Notes under the pieces: generated by a model
The model's database searches: none
What the model was told of the DNA's origin: nothing
Seen by the model: the letters and a program-made list of their open reading frames with translations, nothing else
Translations under genes and position numbers: made by a program
Shown: positions 32,632 through 43,600 of the stretch, piece after piece
Position numbering within the stretch: the first letter of the stretch is position 1
Layout: each line of letters opens with the position of its first letter
Assembly: GCF_000209165.1 (NCBI RefSeq)
Contig: NC_009047.1
Location: forward strand, 310,001-374,000
Direction: 5' to 3'
Origin: Scheffersomyces stipitis CBS 6054
Lineage: Eukaryota > Ascomycota > Pichiomycetes > Serinales > Debaryomycetaceae
DNA length: 64,000 nucleotides

Positions 32632-33246
32632 TTATCTGCTTACATCAAGCAGTCGATCGTACTTTTCAGGTATATACTTCATTTCCTGTTCATCATCCTG
32701 AACTTCAACATCCAGAGAACTATCTACATCGATGATCTTGTCCTCATCGTTTATAAGTTCTAGTTCATTATCATATTTGTCTGAATCGCTTTCAACGATA
32801 TCCCAATCGGAACCGTCTGAAGTGTAATCGGAGTCGTTATTGTACCTGGACAAAATATCGCTAGCTTTAGTTGGTAAATTGTTTGTTGACTTACTGGTAC
32901 CGGAATTTTCAGTCTTCCTCTTCGGTATCTTCTTCTCTTGCTTGTATATCTCTTGCATCACGAAATCTGGAAAGTCTTCGAATTCACCTCCTTCAAAGCC
33001 GAAATCGAGCGTCTTCTTACTATTGTCTATAATTTCATCCTGCTCAGTATATTCATTTTCATAATCTGCTTCATTCTCATTCTCTCCATCCTCTAAATCA
33101 AACTCGTTTCCGTTCTCTCCATCAAACTCATTTCCACCTAATCCATCTAACTCAGTTTTAACTTGTTCTGTGATAGCCAGGAGAAGGGATTCCAATTCGT
33201 CTACCGAGGGATCATCATCCTGAAGAGTGTCTTCTACAGCATGCAT
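32632..33246 (-). CDS. Hypothetical acidic protein
   Basis: A 204-residue frame beginning MHAVEDTLQDDDPSVDELE. Six upstream codons are open but start at TTG, so the ATG at 33244-33246 is taken. It is very rich in Asp, Glu, Asn and Ser, with a short internal repeat (GGNEFDGENGNEFDLEDGEN, about residues 37-56) and later Asp/Ser runs. A conserved-looking patch is FEDFPDFVMQEIYKQEKKIP (about 94-113); the C-terminus YIPEKYDRLLDVSR may be another. There is no signal peptide or membrane segment. I do not recognise it. Convergence with ACO1, a proper ATG and a length of over 200 codons argue that it is real; low complexity argues for caution. Confidence 0.55.
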   Translation of the reverse strand: MHAVEDTLQDDDPSVDELESLLLAITEQVKTELDGLGGNEFDGENGNEFDLEDGENENEADYENEYTEQDEIIDNSKKTLDFGFEGGEFEDFPDFVMQEIYKQEKKIPKRKTENSGTSKSTNNLPTKASDILSRYNNDSDYTSDGSDWDIVESDSDKYDNELELINDEDKIIDVDSSLDVEVQDDEQEMKYIPEKYDRLLDVSR

Positions 33247-33872
33247 CGAATGCCAACAAGCCAAAAGATAGTTGCATTTTCTGTTGTGCTACTAACTGCA
33301 AGTTATTCAGAAGTTTGGTAGAGATCGAAGCCTGCATATGTCATCGAAACTCCCATCAGGTTGGTAACTTTTCATTCTGAATCGACGTGATTAAGTAAAG
33401 ATACATTTTCATATAGAAAACATTCGTGAAAGCTGTTGTTTATTGGTAATGTGTTTGATGAAATGAACAGATCGCTTCATAACTGAGAGTCAGCTTACGC
33501 ATTGTATTTGCTGTCTTAAAGCATTTACTCCCGAGCATCAGCCAGTTCCACTTCTCACAAATATATTCCCACAATATCAAATTTACCCAATGATCTCTTA
33601 TTCAACACACACGTCAAGACTACTATAGTTTCAGCTTTCTTCTATATTTATATCATCTCCGCAGTAGTTCGACTTCTTCCTTTCCATATCTCGAAATTTG
33701 TGTTGCTTTTCGCAGCTAGTAGATATTGCGCTACCATTATTTACCTTTTGCCCAAATAGGAATAGATATTGGAGAATCGTATAATGAATAAATTCAATTA
33801 ACTAGATTATTACAGAAACAGACTAGAAGAAAGTAGGAAAGGGACCTCCTGAGCATCTTCTCTCCCTATAAA
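33247..33872. other. Intergenic divergent promoter, hypothetical / four-helix membrane protein
   Basis: About 630 bp of AT-rich DNA between divergent starts. A CTATAAAATG overlaps the downstream start. I see no repeat, tRNA or gene. Confidence 0.55.
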
Positions 33873-35042
33873 ATGCTGAATTTCAGACCTTATGGGTCTC
33901 ACGAAGCCAGAGTCATAAGCGATCTTTCTCGTTTTGACTATGAGTCGATTTCAGCCAGAAATAGATCTAGAAATCCCACCCCTACTTCAATAGATGACGA
34001 AAAGTCCAGTGTTCTAACATTGGATACAATTATTCCTTTATATTCCTCAAGAATCAACAAGGAGCCCTACCATCCTCCGAAGACACTTCTTGAGATAGCT
34101 GAAAATCTGTCGCCTCTACCAAAAGCCAGACCTCCCCCGTTACCAGAAAAGGATGGCAACCTACTTAGATCTCAATCAGCCAAAGAGTTTGCACCATATC
34201 CTGAATCGGTTTATGATGAATCTCTTCCCCCAATGATGGAAACGAGCCAATTTGTGGAAGTGCCCAAAACTTCACAAGAATCAGTATCGTTAGAGACTCT
34301 CAACTCCAAACAGAAAGCGCTAGAAGAAGATTTGGTACGAAGAGTGATGAACAGGCCCTTATTCACAATATCAGGCAGAGACCTTGGAGTACCCAAATAT
34401 GAGGATAAATCATACACAATATCTGCCAACTCCTTCATCTATCTTTTTGAAATCATTATTGACATAATCATAATTGTGCTAAGTTCAGTTCTAGTGAACA
34501 AAGATAGAAATGTAGGCGTCGGCATATACAGATATTTCATTGCCGATGGGTCAATTTCGCTAATAATCTCACTTCTATTTATTTCCACAATCATCAACTT
34601 CGAGAAGAGAAACGGAAGTTTCTACTGTCTCGCGGCTACTATCTTGAAGCTTGTTTCTTTCATCATGGTGGTTTCGCATTTGCTTCCCAAAGGCAACTGT
34701 AAAACAAGAGATATTTGTGACACAAGAAAGGCCACTTCTGCATTCATCATTATATCCACATTTATATGGATCGGCAACTTGGTGATGTTTTTGACTACAC
34801 TCTACATTTCTAGACTAAACTTGTTGAACGATATCAACTTTGATTTCAGCAACCAGGGATTAAACAAAAAATACAACATGTCTCAAGACACCTTACATGA
34901 ACAGGGTTCCCCTAATAACCACACAGATAAGCCCTTGAAAGAATACTATCTAACAGAGTCTGGCGAAATGTATGAGATCACCGACGAATGGCAGAGATTG
35001 AATCACCAGGGAAAAAATAAAATCTTAGTGTATACATTTTGA
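33873..35042 (+). CDS. Four-transmembrane protein with MARVEL-like layout
   Basis: A 389-residue protein. Residues 1-185 are hydrophilic, Pro/Ser-rich and probably cytosolic (KARPPPLPEK at 84-93 could be an SH3-binding site). Four membrane segments follow at about 187-208, 220-241, 250-271 and 287-312. A short loop between helices 3 and 4 has two cysteines (Cys276, Cys282) likely to form a disulphide outside the membrane. A hydrophilic C-terminal tail of about 75 residues ends in KILVYTF. The four-helix layout with a cysteine pair in the last loop resembles fungal MARVEL-domain proteins of the plasma membrane (Nce102/Rvs161-interacting types), but I see no diagnostic motif. Function unknown. 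Confidence 0.7.
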   Translation: MLNFRPYGSHEARVISDLSRFDYESISARNRSRNPTPTSIDDEKSSVLTLDTIIPLYSSRINKEPYHPPKTLLEIAENLSPLPKARPPPLPEKDGNLLRSQSAKEFAPYPESVYDESLPPMMETSQFVEVPKTSQESVSLETLNSKQKALEEDLVRRVMNRPLFTISGRDLGVPKYEDKSYTISANSFIYLFEIIIDIIIIVLSSVLVNKDRNVGVGIYRYFIADGSISLIISLLFISTIINFEKRNGSFYCLAATILKLVSFIMVVSHLLPKGNCKTRDICDTRKATSAFIIISTFIWIGNLVMFLTTLYISRLNLLNDINFDFSNQGLNKKYNMSQDTLHEQGSPNNHTDKPLKEYYLTESGEMYEITDEWQRLNHQGKNKILVYTF

Positions 35043-35184
35043 TTTTCGCAACCATTTTGGCTGCGAAATGGCGGCAATTATATTTAATATTTCAAGAGTT
35101 ATATTATATATATTCTTATGCTATTAGTATTTGCAAATCAACAATCAGTTTGTATTCATCTGGATCAAGTCATTTCTTACCATC

Positions 35185-36771
35185 ATGAAAGTCTTATGCT
35201 TCTTGTTCTTTTTTGCATTTGCAAGGTCCCTCCTCATTAAGCTGGCTGAAGATATTATACCTTCCAAATTATCATTGCTGGCTCTCAGAGAGGGCAAGAT
35301 AAAACTTGAAGGAGAACTACAATCATTAATTTCAAAAGTCAACGAAAGGATTGCAGAGGCTAGCATTAGAGATGAAGATGAAGAACTCCTTGTACTTCCG
35401 CGTCAGTTATTAAACTCTAAGGTATTGAACAAGCTCGGACTTAATAGTTTGGTTGAAGGTGGTTCTCTCTTCAACCTCTCAATCCACAAAAATCTTAACC
35501 ATGACAACATTTTGGTTCCTCCAGGGACCAAGAGCTTGTTCATTTTCAATTCGTCAGACTCTTTGAAGATCCCCAAAAGAGTGCACCACAACTTTTCTCG
35601 TTTCATAGATTCTTCTCCACCATTTAACCTCCCTGAAGTTATGAACTTTGTCGACTACTACATGGTACTTCCTAGATCTTATTTGAAGAATATCAGTTGG
35701 GAGGATACAGACTCAGTTTATTACCGTAGTTTACTCAAGGTGAGAACAACTAAGCTTCCAATTTTCAGAAAGTGCATCAGTGAAAACAAGCCATTATTGG
35801 TGTTCATGTTCAACAGAGTATCTGACAAAGCTCAAGCAATGAAGGAAGAGGGATTGAGCACTGTTATGACTGTGAAGAATTTCTTAAAGTCCAAAATTAG
35901 TAGCGATTCAGTTTCATCCTTCTTTGATAAGTTTGCAAGTACATGGGTTAATAATGTTGCTTATGATTCATTATTACATTCTGTGTTTTGCAGCACTAAC
36001 ACTGAACTAATGGAAGACAGTTACTGTTTGAAAATAGGCGAAACAATGAAAACCGTATTTCTCTACCCAGCATTCTTTGATATAAATAGGCTCCTGAGAA
36101 GAAATGACAACGAACAGATGGAGGTAACTGCTGATGCTCAAGCAATCAGACAAGCCCATGACAAGTTGTCCGTGGCAGCAGACAGATTGGATGAAATCAC
36201 TTACGAATTGGCTACTGACCCCAAGAAGTTGATAAAGGAATACGACGAAAAGGTTGATACCAAAGTCGCTGACCTCGTTGACCGCACCAAGCTTGCTATT
36301 GAAAGGTTAGAAGAAAAGAAGGAGGTGCTCAAAGAAGAAGTGAAGAACAAGTTGAACAAGGCTAGAAAACTCAGGAAGGCGTCTACTTCTCAGCAATATG
36401 ATCTTGATAACGAACAAGATGAGGACAACGAATCGTACGACTATATTGATTCTGAAGATAACATGTATAGCACGAAGAAAAAGAGATCAGAGATCTTTGA
36501 TGAAGATACATGGGATAAGGAAGATGTCGAAAGAGGATTGGAGTTGCCGTTGTCTCTTATTAACCTAAAGAAGCCCGGTAGGTATGCTAGAACTAACGAA
36601 TACAGTCAAATTATCTTTGACTATGGAACTGAAACCATTCCTAGTTTAGTCAAGCGTGCCGAGGAAGAAAACTCAGAGGAGTGTACACCCATTACGTGGT
36701 ACAATATCTTCCACCACAGTATCTTTGGCAAGACCAAGTTCTGTGAAGACCAGAGTTCGATTCGAAACTGA
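35185..36771 (+). CDS. Secreted or lumenal protein of unknown family with Kex2-type sites
   Basis: The frame is open from 35131, but that codon is TTG; the ATG at 35185 gives MKVLCFLFFFAFARSLLIKL, a clear signal peptide, in a 528-residue protein. The first 300 residues are globular with four to five cysteines. A long charged helix (about 322-405) looks like a coiled coil, followed by an acidic Asp/Glu/Tyr stretch. Dibasic sites occur at KKKR (about 36474-36485) and VKR (36649-36657), the second releasing a 37-residue C-terminal peptide with two cysteines if cut by Kex2. No GPI signal or later membrane segment is seen. I do not recognise the family; it may be CTG-clade-specific. Confidence 0.7.
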   Translation: MKVLCFLFFFAFARSLLIKLAEDIIPSKLSLLALREGKIKLEGELQSLISKVNERIAEASIRDEDEELLVLPRQLLNSKVLNKLGLNSLVEGGSLFNLSIHKNLNHDNILVPPGTKSLFIFNSSDSLKIPKRVHHNFSRFIDSSPPFNLPEVMNFVDYYMVLPRSYLKNISWEDTDSVYYRSLLKVRTTKLPIFRKCISENKPLLVFMFNRVSDKAQAMKEEGLSTVMTVKNFLKSKISSDSVSSFFDKFASTWVNNVAYDSLLHSVFCSTNTELMEDSYCLKIGETMKTVFLYPAFFDINRLLRRNDNEQMEVTADAQAIRQAHDKLSVAADRLDEITYELATDPKKLIKEYDEKVDTKVADLVDRTKLAIERLEEKKEVLKEEVKNKLNKARKLRKASTSQQYDLDNEQDEDNESYDYIDSEDNMYSTKKKRSEIFDEDTWDKEDVERGLELPLSLINLKKPGRYARTNEYSQIIFDYGTETIPSLVKRAEEENSEECTPITWYNIFHHSIFGKTKFCEDQSSIRN

Positions 36772-36872
36772 TTGAATTGGTAATATATCGTTAAGCTAAA
36801 ATACATAAATAAGAATAAGATAAGAATTGAAAAGATAAATTGATACAAGTAGTCCTCTGATCTTTACTTCTA

Positions 36873-39191
36873 TCATATGAAGTTGACACGACTGCCACTT
36901 TGACTTGTGTTGTAAGATGTCGATTGTGAATATGGATTGACAGGTGGACCTCTGCTTGAGCCACCAACATATGCACTATTATGATACCCTGTTATGGCAC
37001 CAGGATTACCAACAATCGTGGAACCGGGTTGGGTAGGTTCCATTGTCTCTAAGTAAGAATCATGCTTAGAGTCATTGGCATCGTGGGAGAAATTGAAGTT
37101 GGAGTTGGAGTTCAGCTCGTTTCTGGAATCCTTGTTAGGAAACATGGAATCTTCTTCATACATCGATTCATCTTCATCGTACAAGTTGGCAGGTTTGCCT
37201 CCGTGTTCGTGACCCTTTCTGGCAGTAGCACCCAAGGCCATCAACTCCAAATCTTCTTCACCGTTTTGTGCTTGCTTCGGGTTGTCAAATCTAGGAAGGA
37301 ACGAGACTCTGTCATCCTTCATTGGTTGGTATCTCGCATCAGGGTTCTTATAAAGTAAGGCCAAAACACAGGTGACAACGGTGAAGATTAAACAGAACAA
37401 GGCAAATACGGCATTAATGACAAAGTAAACGACACCCATGACCGAAGCCACAACATGCGGTTGCCTAAAGACGAAGGAGAAGAACATGAAGAAAAGGGCA
37501 TTGAGAGTGCTGATGACAGCAATGGTGATATTGAACGCATTAGTTCTCTTGTCCATAAATGGTCTAATCCAACTAACAAGTACACAGTAGGCCAATTCAA
37601 TGACGAAGACAATGACAGATTGTACTTTTCCGTGGGTTTGTAAGACTGCCACAAACAATGACTTAGCAAGCATGTATACCAAACTGACGAGAATAAAGTA
37701 GTAGCAATCAGCTCTGAATTGAACGTAGAGGAAACCGAATTTGTTCAAAAAGGCACCGTCGCCATACAACAAATAGGCTGGGTTCTTGTATTGCAGCACA
37801 GACTTTCTACCAAACATGAATACTCTGATGGCTGCTTGAAACAATAAAACTACGGATAAGACAAACAAGAAGACAGCAATCACGGTAGTACCCACTGAGT
37901 CTCTCGTAGTCAATTCCCAGAGGCATAACACGGCGATTTGCGGAAGAGCCAATACAAACAATCTGTAGAGGGTACCTTTGATGACAAGAGACCACTGCAG
38001 TCTGTATTCGTTGAACTTTCCTTCATTCATCAACTTGGCTCTGATCAAGATTTCGATGATTGCCTTGAACAACATTAGACACACCACCATGACAAAAGCA
38101 AAGAACAAGAGGAAAATGATACCGGTCATGAAGAGGTCAGTGATTTCTATTCTGGTCAAGAAAGCAACTCTCTGGATACCACGAAGAACTAAGATCTTGG
38201 AAGACAAGTCTTTGTCCTTTTCGTTTAAAGAGTACAACGTGGAGTTGAGAGAGTCGCTGTAGCCAAAGTCGTCGGAATCAAGCGTGATCGAGGCACGCTT
38301 GGATAAGCCTGAAACCACACTTTCTTGAGGCTTGTAGAAGGACTCGAACAATTCGTAGGCTCTTTTCTTTAGCTTCTTTTGGACGGAAATAGAGAGATAC
38401 TGCGATCCCAAGATATCCGTAGGGGTACCCCCAGTAGCCTGGAGGTACCAATTTGCAATGTTTTGGACAAATCCGACCCTGACGATACCGAGCGACCACT
38501 GGAAGTTCTGGGCCCAGGCTGCGGCAATAGGAGGCACTTTAGCCACGGCCATCATGGCTGTAATGGCCAAAGACTGGAAATAAACGAAAAGCGACATCGA
38601 GTTCGAGGCAATGTGTGCTGCTGTGTTGGAGTGGCCAATCACTGAGACGACTCCCGATGTAATAACACCGAGACCAGCAATGGCAGCAATGGGCCAGGCA
38701 GCGTATTTTGTCTGGACAGTTTTCCCGTTGGTCAATACTGCTTCAACACAAGCTAACTGGTCTGACTTACCATCTTCTGTGATTGTGACACGGACTCTGG
38801 CGTCGAGGTCCGGGATTGTGAAGGCAATTCCAGGGATCTGGTCAGTGATGCTTCTCGACACATTGTACAGGGATGTCAAATCCAAGTGGCCGGAAGTCAA
38901 GGGGCAGATCTCGGGGTAGTTAAGATTACAGAGCGAGACGTTACGCGAAAGAATATTGAGTCCGTAGGCAATCAACGTGATTTGAGCAGTCACATTTGTG
39001 TCGAGTGACGAGATCGCATTCACTTGAAAGTAGACACTTGTGTTGTGGGGAAAGTATCTGACATCGAAGAAGGAGGCAGTGAACTTCGAGTTGTCCATAC
39101 ATGTCAACAAGGACGAGGTCTTAAGAACCGACTGAGCCAAAGCTGCCTGGAGCAAGCTGAAAATCCAGATGTATATGAGGTTCAACCGCAT
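36873..39191 (-). CDS. FLC/TRP-like membrane protein (Flc1/2/3 flavin-carrier family)
   Basis: The 772-residue protein has a signal peptide (MRLNLIYIWIFSLLQAALAQ), an N-terminal ML-like lipid-binding domain with conserved cysteines (about 20-160), then about nine to ten membrane segments from residue ~165 to ~620, and a hydrophilic tail of about 145 residues. Blocks such as AAWPIAAIAGLGVITSGVVS, NSMSLFVYFQSLAITAMM and WAQNFQWSLGI are characteristic of fungal Flc proteins (TRP-like/ML fold). These sit in the ER or plasma membrane and have been linked to FAD transport, calcium homeostasis and wall maintenance. Length matches Saccharomyces Flc2 (783). Which of Flc1-3 it corresponds to is not decidable here. 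It is convergent with the secreted-protein gene. Confidence 0.92.
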   Translation of the reverse strand: MRLNLIYIWIFSLLQAALAQSVLKTSSLLTCMDNSKFTASFFDVRYFPHNTSVYFQVNAISSLDTNVTAQITLIAYGLNILSRNVSLCNLNYPEICPLTSGHLDLTSLYNVSRSITDQIPGIAFTIPDLDARVRVTITEDGKSDQLACVEAVLTNGKTVQTKYAAWPIAAIAGLGVITSGVVSVIGHSNTAAHIASNSMSLFVYFQSLAITAMMAVAKVPPIAAAWAQNFQWSLGIVRVGFVQNIANWYLQATGGTPTDILGSQYLSISVQKKLKKRAYELFESFYKPQESVVSGLSKRASITLDSDDFGYSDSLNSTLYSLNEKDKDLSSKILVLRGIQRVAFLTRIEITDLFMTGIIFLLFFAFVMVVCLMLFKAIIEILIRAKLMNEGKFNEYRLQWSLVIKGTLYRLFVLALPQIAVLCLWELTTRDSVGTTVIAVFLFVLSVVLLFQAAIRVFMFGRKSVLQYKNPAYLLYGDGAFLNKFGFLYVQFRADCYYFILVSLVYMLAKSLFVAVLQTHGKVQSVIVFVIELAYCVLVSWIRPFMDKRTNAFNITIAVISTLNALFFMFFSFVFRQPHVVASVMGVVYFVINAVFALFCLIFTVVTCVLALLYKNPDARYQPMKDDRVSFLPRFDNPKQAQNGEEDLELMALGATARKGHEHGGKPANLYDEDESMYEEDSMFPNKDSRNELNSNSNFNFSHDANDSKHDSYLETMEPTQPGSTIVGNPGAITGYHNSAYVGGSSRGPPVNPYSQSTSYNTSQSGSRVNFI

Positions 39192-39545
39192 TGTGAAAAT
39201 TGGAAGAACTGTAGACGGAGTACTAGCAGTAGAAGATTCAGCAGATTGGAAGAAAGAAAAGTAGTGGGAATAAGTAGAGGAAAATGGAAATACGAGTGTA
39301 TACTAATGTGTGGAAAAAAGATATCTGTAGATGATCTGTTCAGATGATCTCAGTCGCGGAAAAAATGGCTGGGGAGTGCGAGGCAATAATAAGGCGCTTT
39401 TTATAGCAGCTACCACAGGTCAGATGGTGAAATGGAATTATTTCTAGAAGAGAATATCAGCTGTGAAGATACGGAGATCTATGGCAAGATACAATCGTGG
39501 GACAAGCGGGTCTACGAGATGCAAGTTGGCCAGGATGAGGTCTAT

Positions 39546-39579
39546 GATAACGGTCTAAGATAGATAACGGTCTAAGATA
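39546..39579. repeat. Tandem repeat, 2 x 17 bp
   Basis: GATAACGGTCTAAGATA at 39546-39562 is repeated exactly at 39563-39579. Confidence 0.95.
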
Positions 39580-39834
39580 GATACTGACACGCGGATAGCT
39601 CCTTCTCTAATCAATGCGTGGGATGGTTTTGTAAGTTGAAGATTTGGTTGGCTTGATTTGTTTGGCTTGATTTTGTGGTCGAGACTTTTTCTTGTCTTTT
39701 GAGGCTATGGGACGCGAAGCGAGAGTTGAGCACAGAGTGCACTATGAATCTGGGAATACGGAATACTAAAAGCTGAATGCTTCAAACTTTGAACGGCCAG
39801 AACAGCCAATAACCGTGGCAGAATCCCTTCTACT

Positions 39835-39862
39835 TATATATATATAATAATATATAATAATA
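39835..39862. repeat. TA-rich microsatellite
   Basis: A run of TATATATATAATAATATATAATAATA-type sequence, a simple repeat in the FLC upstream region. Confidence 0.8.
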
Positions 39863-40620
39863 CAGCTTGTATTGCTACATGCATTCGTCATAGACCGGGC
39901 TAGTTCTACACACTATAAATAGCTTCAAAAAAGAAAAACCAAACACCAACTACAAGAACCGGTTTGCGTACAGGAAGATCTCCCGATGACGCTTGTTGGG
40001 CAGCAGGGGCAGAACTTTAACACAACTGTAATAGCTGTAGAAAGACTAGGATTGCAGCCACCTGAGATCCATTCCATATCTACTGTAGATCCATGCTGGA
40101 CAGAGCACCAAAGGATATACCAGTTTATTGCTTTCTGTCTTTCTCCTCTTGGTTGGATGTCTCTATGATGTCGGTGCAATAATCTCCAGATTCTCAGCCT
40201 TGGGCTCCCACCTCCGTACACTTGGCTCATGGCCAATCCGTGCAGGTTTAATTTCTGTCTTGTCACGGCTATGCCAGAGTAATGACGTCGATTATCGTAT
40301 ATTTTGCTAACGGTCTTTCCTAATAATGCTATTTGGACAATGATCAGTACGCCCTATTGTGCCTATATATTAGAATAGTTAGCAGAGAGCCAGTAAATCT
40401 TCATTGTCTAGAAATAGCCTCTCAGATTCAAGAACCGTATTTCGCTACTTGCTCCATGCATTTATTTTTTCTCTTTGCACTTCACATTTGGGTGCAAAAT
40501 TTCACACGCATACAACATCGCTAGTGTGCAACAGAATACAGAGTCACATTTAAAATAGAACAGTTGTACATTAGTATTGTATAGTATGTAGTAAAGAACA
40601 CAGTGAAGTATAAGAGCGGA

Positions 40621-43600
40621 CTAGTATGGAATACCGTTGGTAATTCTCTGGAACTCGTCGTAACCTTTGGTGTAGAAACTCTCCATCGACTTCTTTATCA
40701 AGCCTCTGAAGTACAAACTAGCCTCCTTCTCCGACTTCCCAGGCACGAATCTCGATCTCAACTTCTTAATAGTGTTTTCTTTGAAACATGGCAACCCACT
40801 TTCCAACATAGGATTGACACATCTCACAATTGTCTCCATGTATGGTCTACAGGCCAAGTAACCCTTGACACACAATTCTTCGAACCACTTGAAAGCCTGT
40901 GTATCGATCCGTCCTCCCAACACAGCAATCATTTCATGAGTCAACTTGAATGGAGCCACTTCGAACTTAACACCACCAGGAACGATATCGAAACAGAAAC
41001 CGAAATCAATGTGCAACACATGCCCTTGGTCGTCGTACATGATGTTACCGTTGTGTCTGTCTTTGAATTGTAAAAGATACGAAATAATAGAGTACGCAGC
41101 CAACGACTTGATCAAGTTGTTACGAGCTGTCTGGAACTCAGGTGAAGTCTCGGGTCCAAATTTAGTCGTGAAATACTCATATAATCCGTTGACTGCTTCT
41201 CTTCCTAACATATCACGCGAAGTAGCATTAGGCAACACATCAATAACACCACAACCAGGAGCAGTGGCAGTAACTCTGTTTGGAAAAACATACAAATCCA
41301 AACCAGCATTTGTCCAAATTGTTCTAAACACAGAAATTAATTGCAATGCAAGAACATCCTGTCTACAATCGTCACCAACCTTGAAAATAGCACTCTGCCA
41401 CTTTTCAATAGTAACGGTCTTGATTTCTCCAGACTCTTGAACTTCTTCAACATCTTTCTTGACTCTGAAAGTAGCCATAAAGGGAGCCTTTGCATGCGAT
41501 TGCAAGGGTCTACCGGACTTACGGTTGATATCAATAACTACACCATCAGGATTACATGGCAAGTAAACACCGGGCTTGACTTCGATCTTGGCCATCTCTT
41601 CATCGATCTTGACCTTCTTCTCGGCCTTGGTTTTCTTGATGTATGGCTTCAACTTACCTGAGATACCTGTGACTTCGTTAAAGAAACCAAACTCTTTCTC
41701 GTAGAATGCCAAATCTTCCTGACTGTAGGAGGCAAGCATCTTTGTTTGGATTTTATCAAGAACTGGCTTGATCGAGTCTGGTTCACTTGATTCTTCGTCC
41801 TTATAACTATTTGCCAACATATTCCAGATGATTTGATGTGCAAACAACTGAGAAACCTTTGCTGTTTCAAGAATGAATCTTTCAACATATCCCTTTTGAT
41901 CATAACGCAAACATTGCACGATTTGTGGAACATAGAAGAAAGTCAAATTGACATCGTGGTGTTCCAACGATCTCATGGTGTATTGCAAAATGTACGGGTT
42001 GTTACTAAAAGGTGGCAAGAAAAGAGTAATCGAATCAATTGGAGCCAAAGCTTCCCAGAACAACAAGTGATGAGAAGGCATGTTGGTACCTGCGTTGAGA
42101 CCAATGAAGAATTGAACAGCATCGGGATATGAAATAGCCGGTAATGGGTTTTTTACAATCAACGATTGCAACACGTCATCCAAGTTCTTAGACTTATATC
42201 TGAACGCCAAATTCACCGCCAAAATAGGATCAATATTGAATGCCTTGGTGATATGAGACGAAGAAATCTGTTGCGAGACATAGGAACCCGTGGTTTCCAG
42301 TGGATTTAATGGGTCTAACCAAACAGAAATCTTAGAAATCTCATCATCCAAGAAGAAGGATAAAAGAGTCCTTCTAGATTCCAAATCCTCCAGGCGATGA
42401 ACAGGAATGTTGTTGACCAAACGGGCAACTTCCTTCAACAAAGTGTAATCGGCTCTAAATTTAAGAATGTTGGAACCAAATGGATAAGCCGATCTTTGCT
42501 TGAACCAAGACAAAGAACCATTCAAGATCAACTTGGTCAAGTTTGCAGTACTTCTAGAACCCAACTTGTGATGGTAGTTCAACACATCAAAAGAAAACCT
42601 GATCAATTCAAATCTACCGATTCTGGCAAAAGGATGAAGACTGGCCGTTTCCAAACTCTTCAAACCAACTTCGACAAACCTGGTGTATAACTTCAACAAA
42701 TGGTCACTCTGATTCAAGGTTGCTTGGAAACTGGAAGAGAACAATTCAATAATAAGTAAGTGAGGTTCAAAGCTACGGGCAGTCTTGAAAGCAGTACGGT
42801 TAACAGTCTTACGGTCACTTGGACTGTACTCCATTTTGCTGAATTCGGGATCCTCGATATCTTGTTCTTTGCTAAAGAGACCCTTGCCCAATTCAATAGT
42901 AGTTTCCCACTTCTTTGCTACTTCACTGAGCAACAACATTGCCAGATTTGGTCGGTCTTTCATAACTGCAAACCAAATGCCAATAGCAGCGTCCATAATG
43001 CTTGGTTCAAAAAATTGGAATGGAACATCTACCAAATAGCGGACCAATTCAGATTGGTCACTTTCGGTAATCAACGTAAATCCAGCAATCTCTGTAAGCA
43101 AATCAATAACCTCATGATTGTTGACAGTGTCTGCACCTGACTTGACACCAAGCTCAATGACTTTGGCTCTAATAGCAGCAAGAGCTTCGTCCGAATCCAA
43201 CGTGCGAGTATTCTTGGGTATTTGATCTACCAAATCATCTACAAAGCCACTTCTCCAGTTTAATTGTGAAACCAAAGTGGGCAATGTGTTCAAGTTCTTG
43301 ACAGGGTAGCGTGAAATGTGAGTCAACTCCCTGTCATTGGCAAGAATACTACCAGCCATTTCAAGAGCAAAGGAGACACCAAAATCAAGCCTCTTTGCAC
43401 TCTGGAAACGCTCGCCTTCGGTGACATACGACTGGATCAAACTTTTCACATCAACACTACTCTTGTGCAAAACCAATTTGAGCCAGTGCTTTGATTTCTC
43501 GTGCAAACGATTGAAGGTTTCATTTCTCCACTTATAGGAGTCTGATAACGATATTCTGATACCAGTTCTCTTGGCACGATAAGATGTAGTTGGCTCATAC

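Larger units (their letters stand above)
39192..40620. other. Intergenic region upstream of the FLC gene
   Basis: About 1.4 kb between two minus-strand genes; it contains the FLC promoter and the STT4 terminator. A perfect 17-bp tandem repeat lies at 39546-39579 and a TA-rich microsatellite at about 39835-39862. GGCTTGATTTGTTTGGCTTGATTT near 39650 is another local repeat. The longest open frame (39925-40266, minus) has odd composition and no domain, so I do not call it. Confidence 0.6.

Noticed and set aside
39925..40266. 113-codon minus-strand ORF upstream of the FLC gene
   Set aside because: It has odd Cys/Trp/Arg-rich composition without domains and overlaps competing frames; probably chance.
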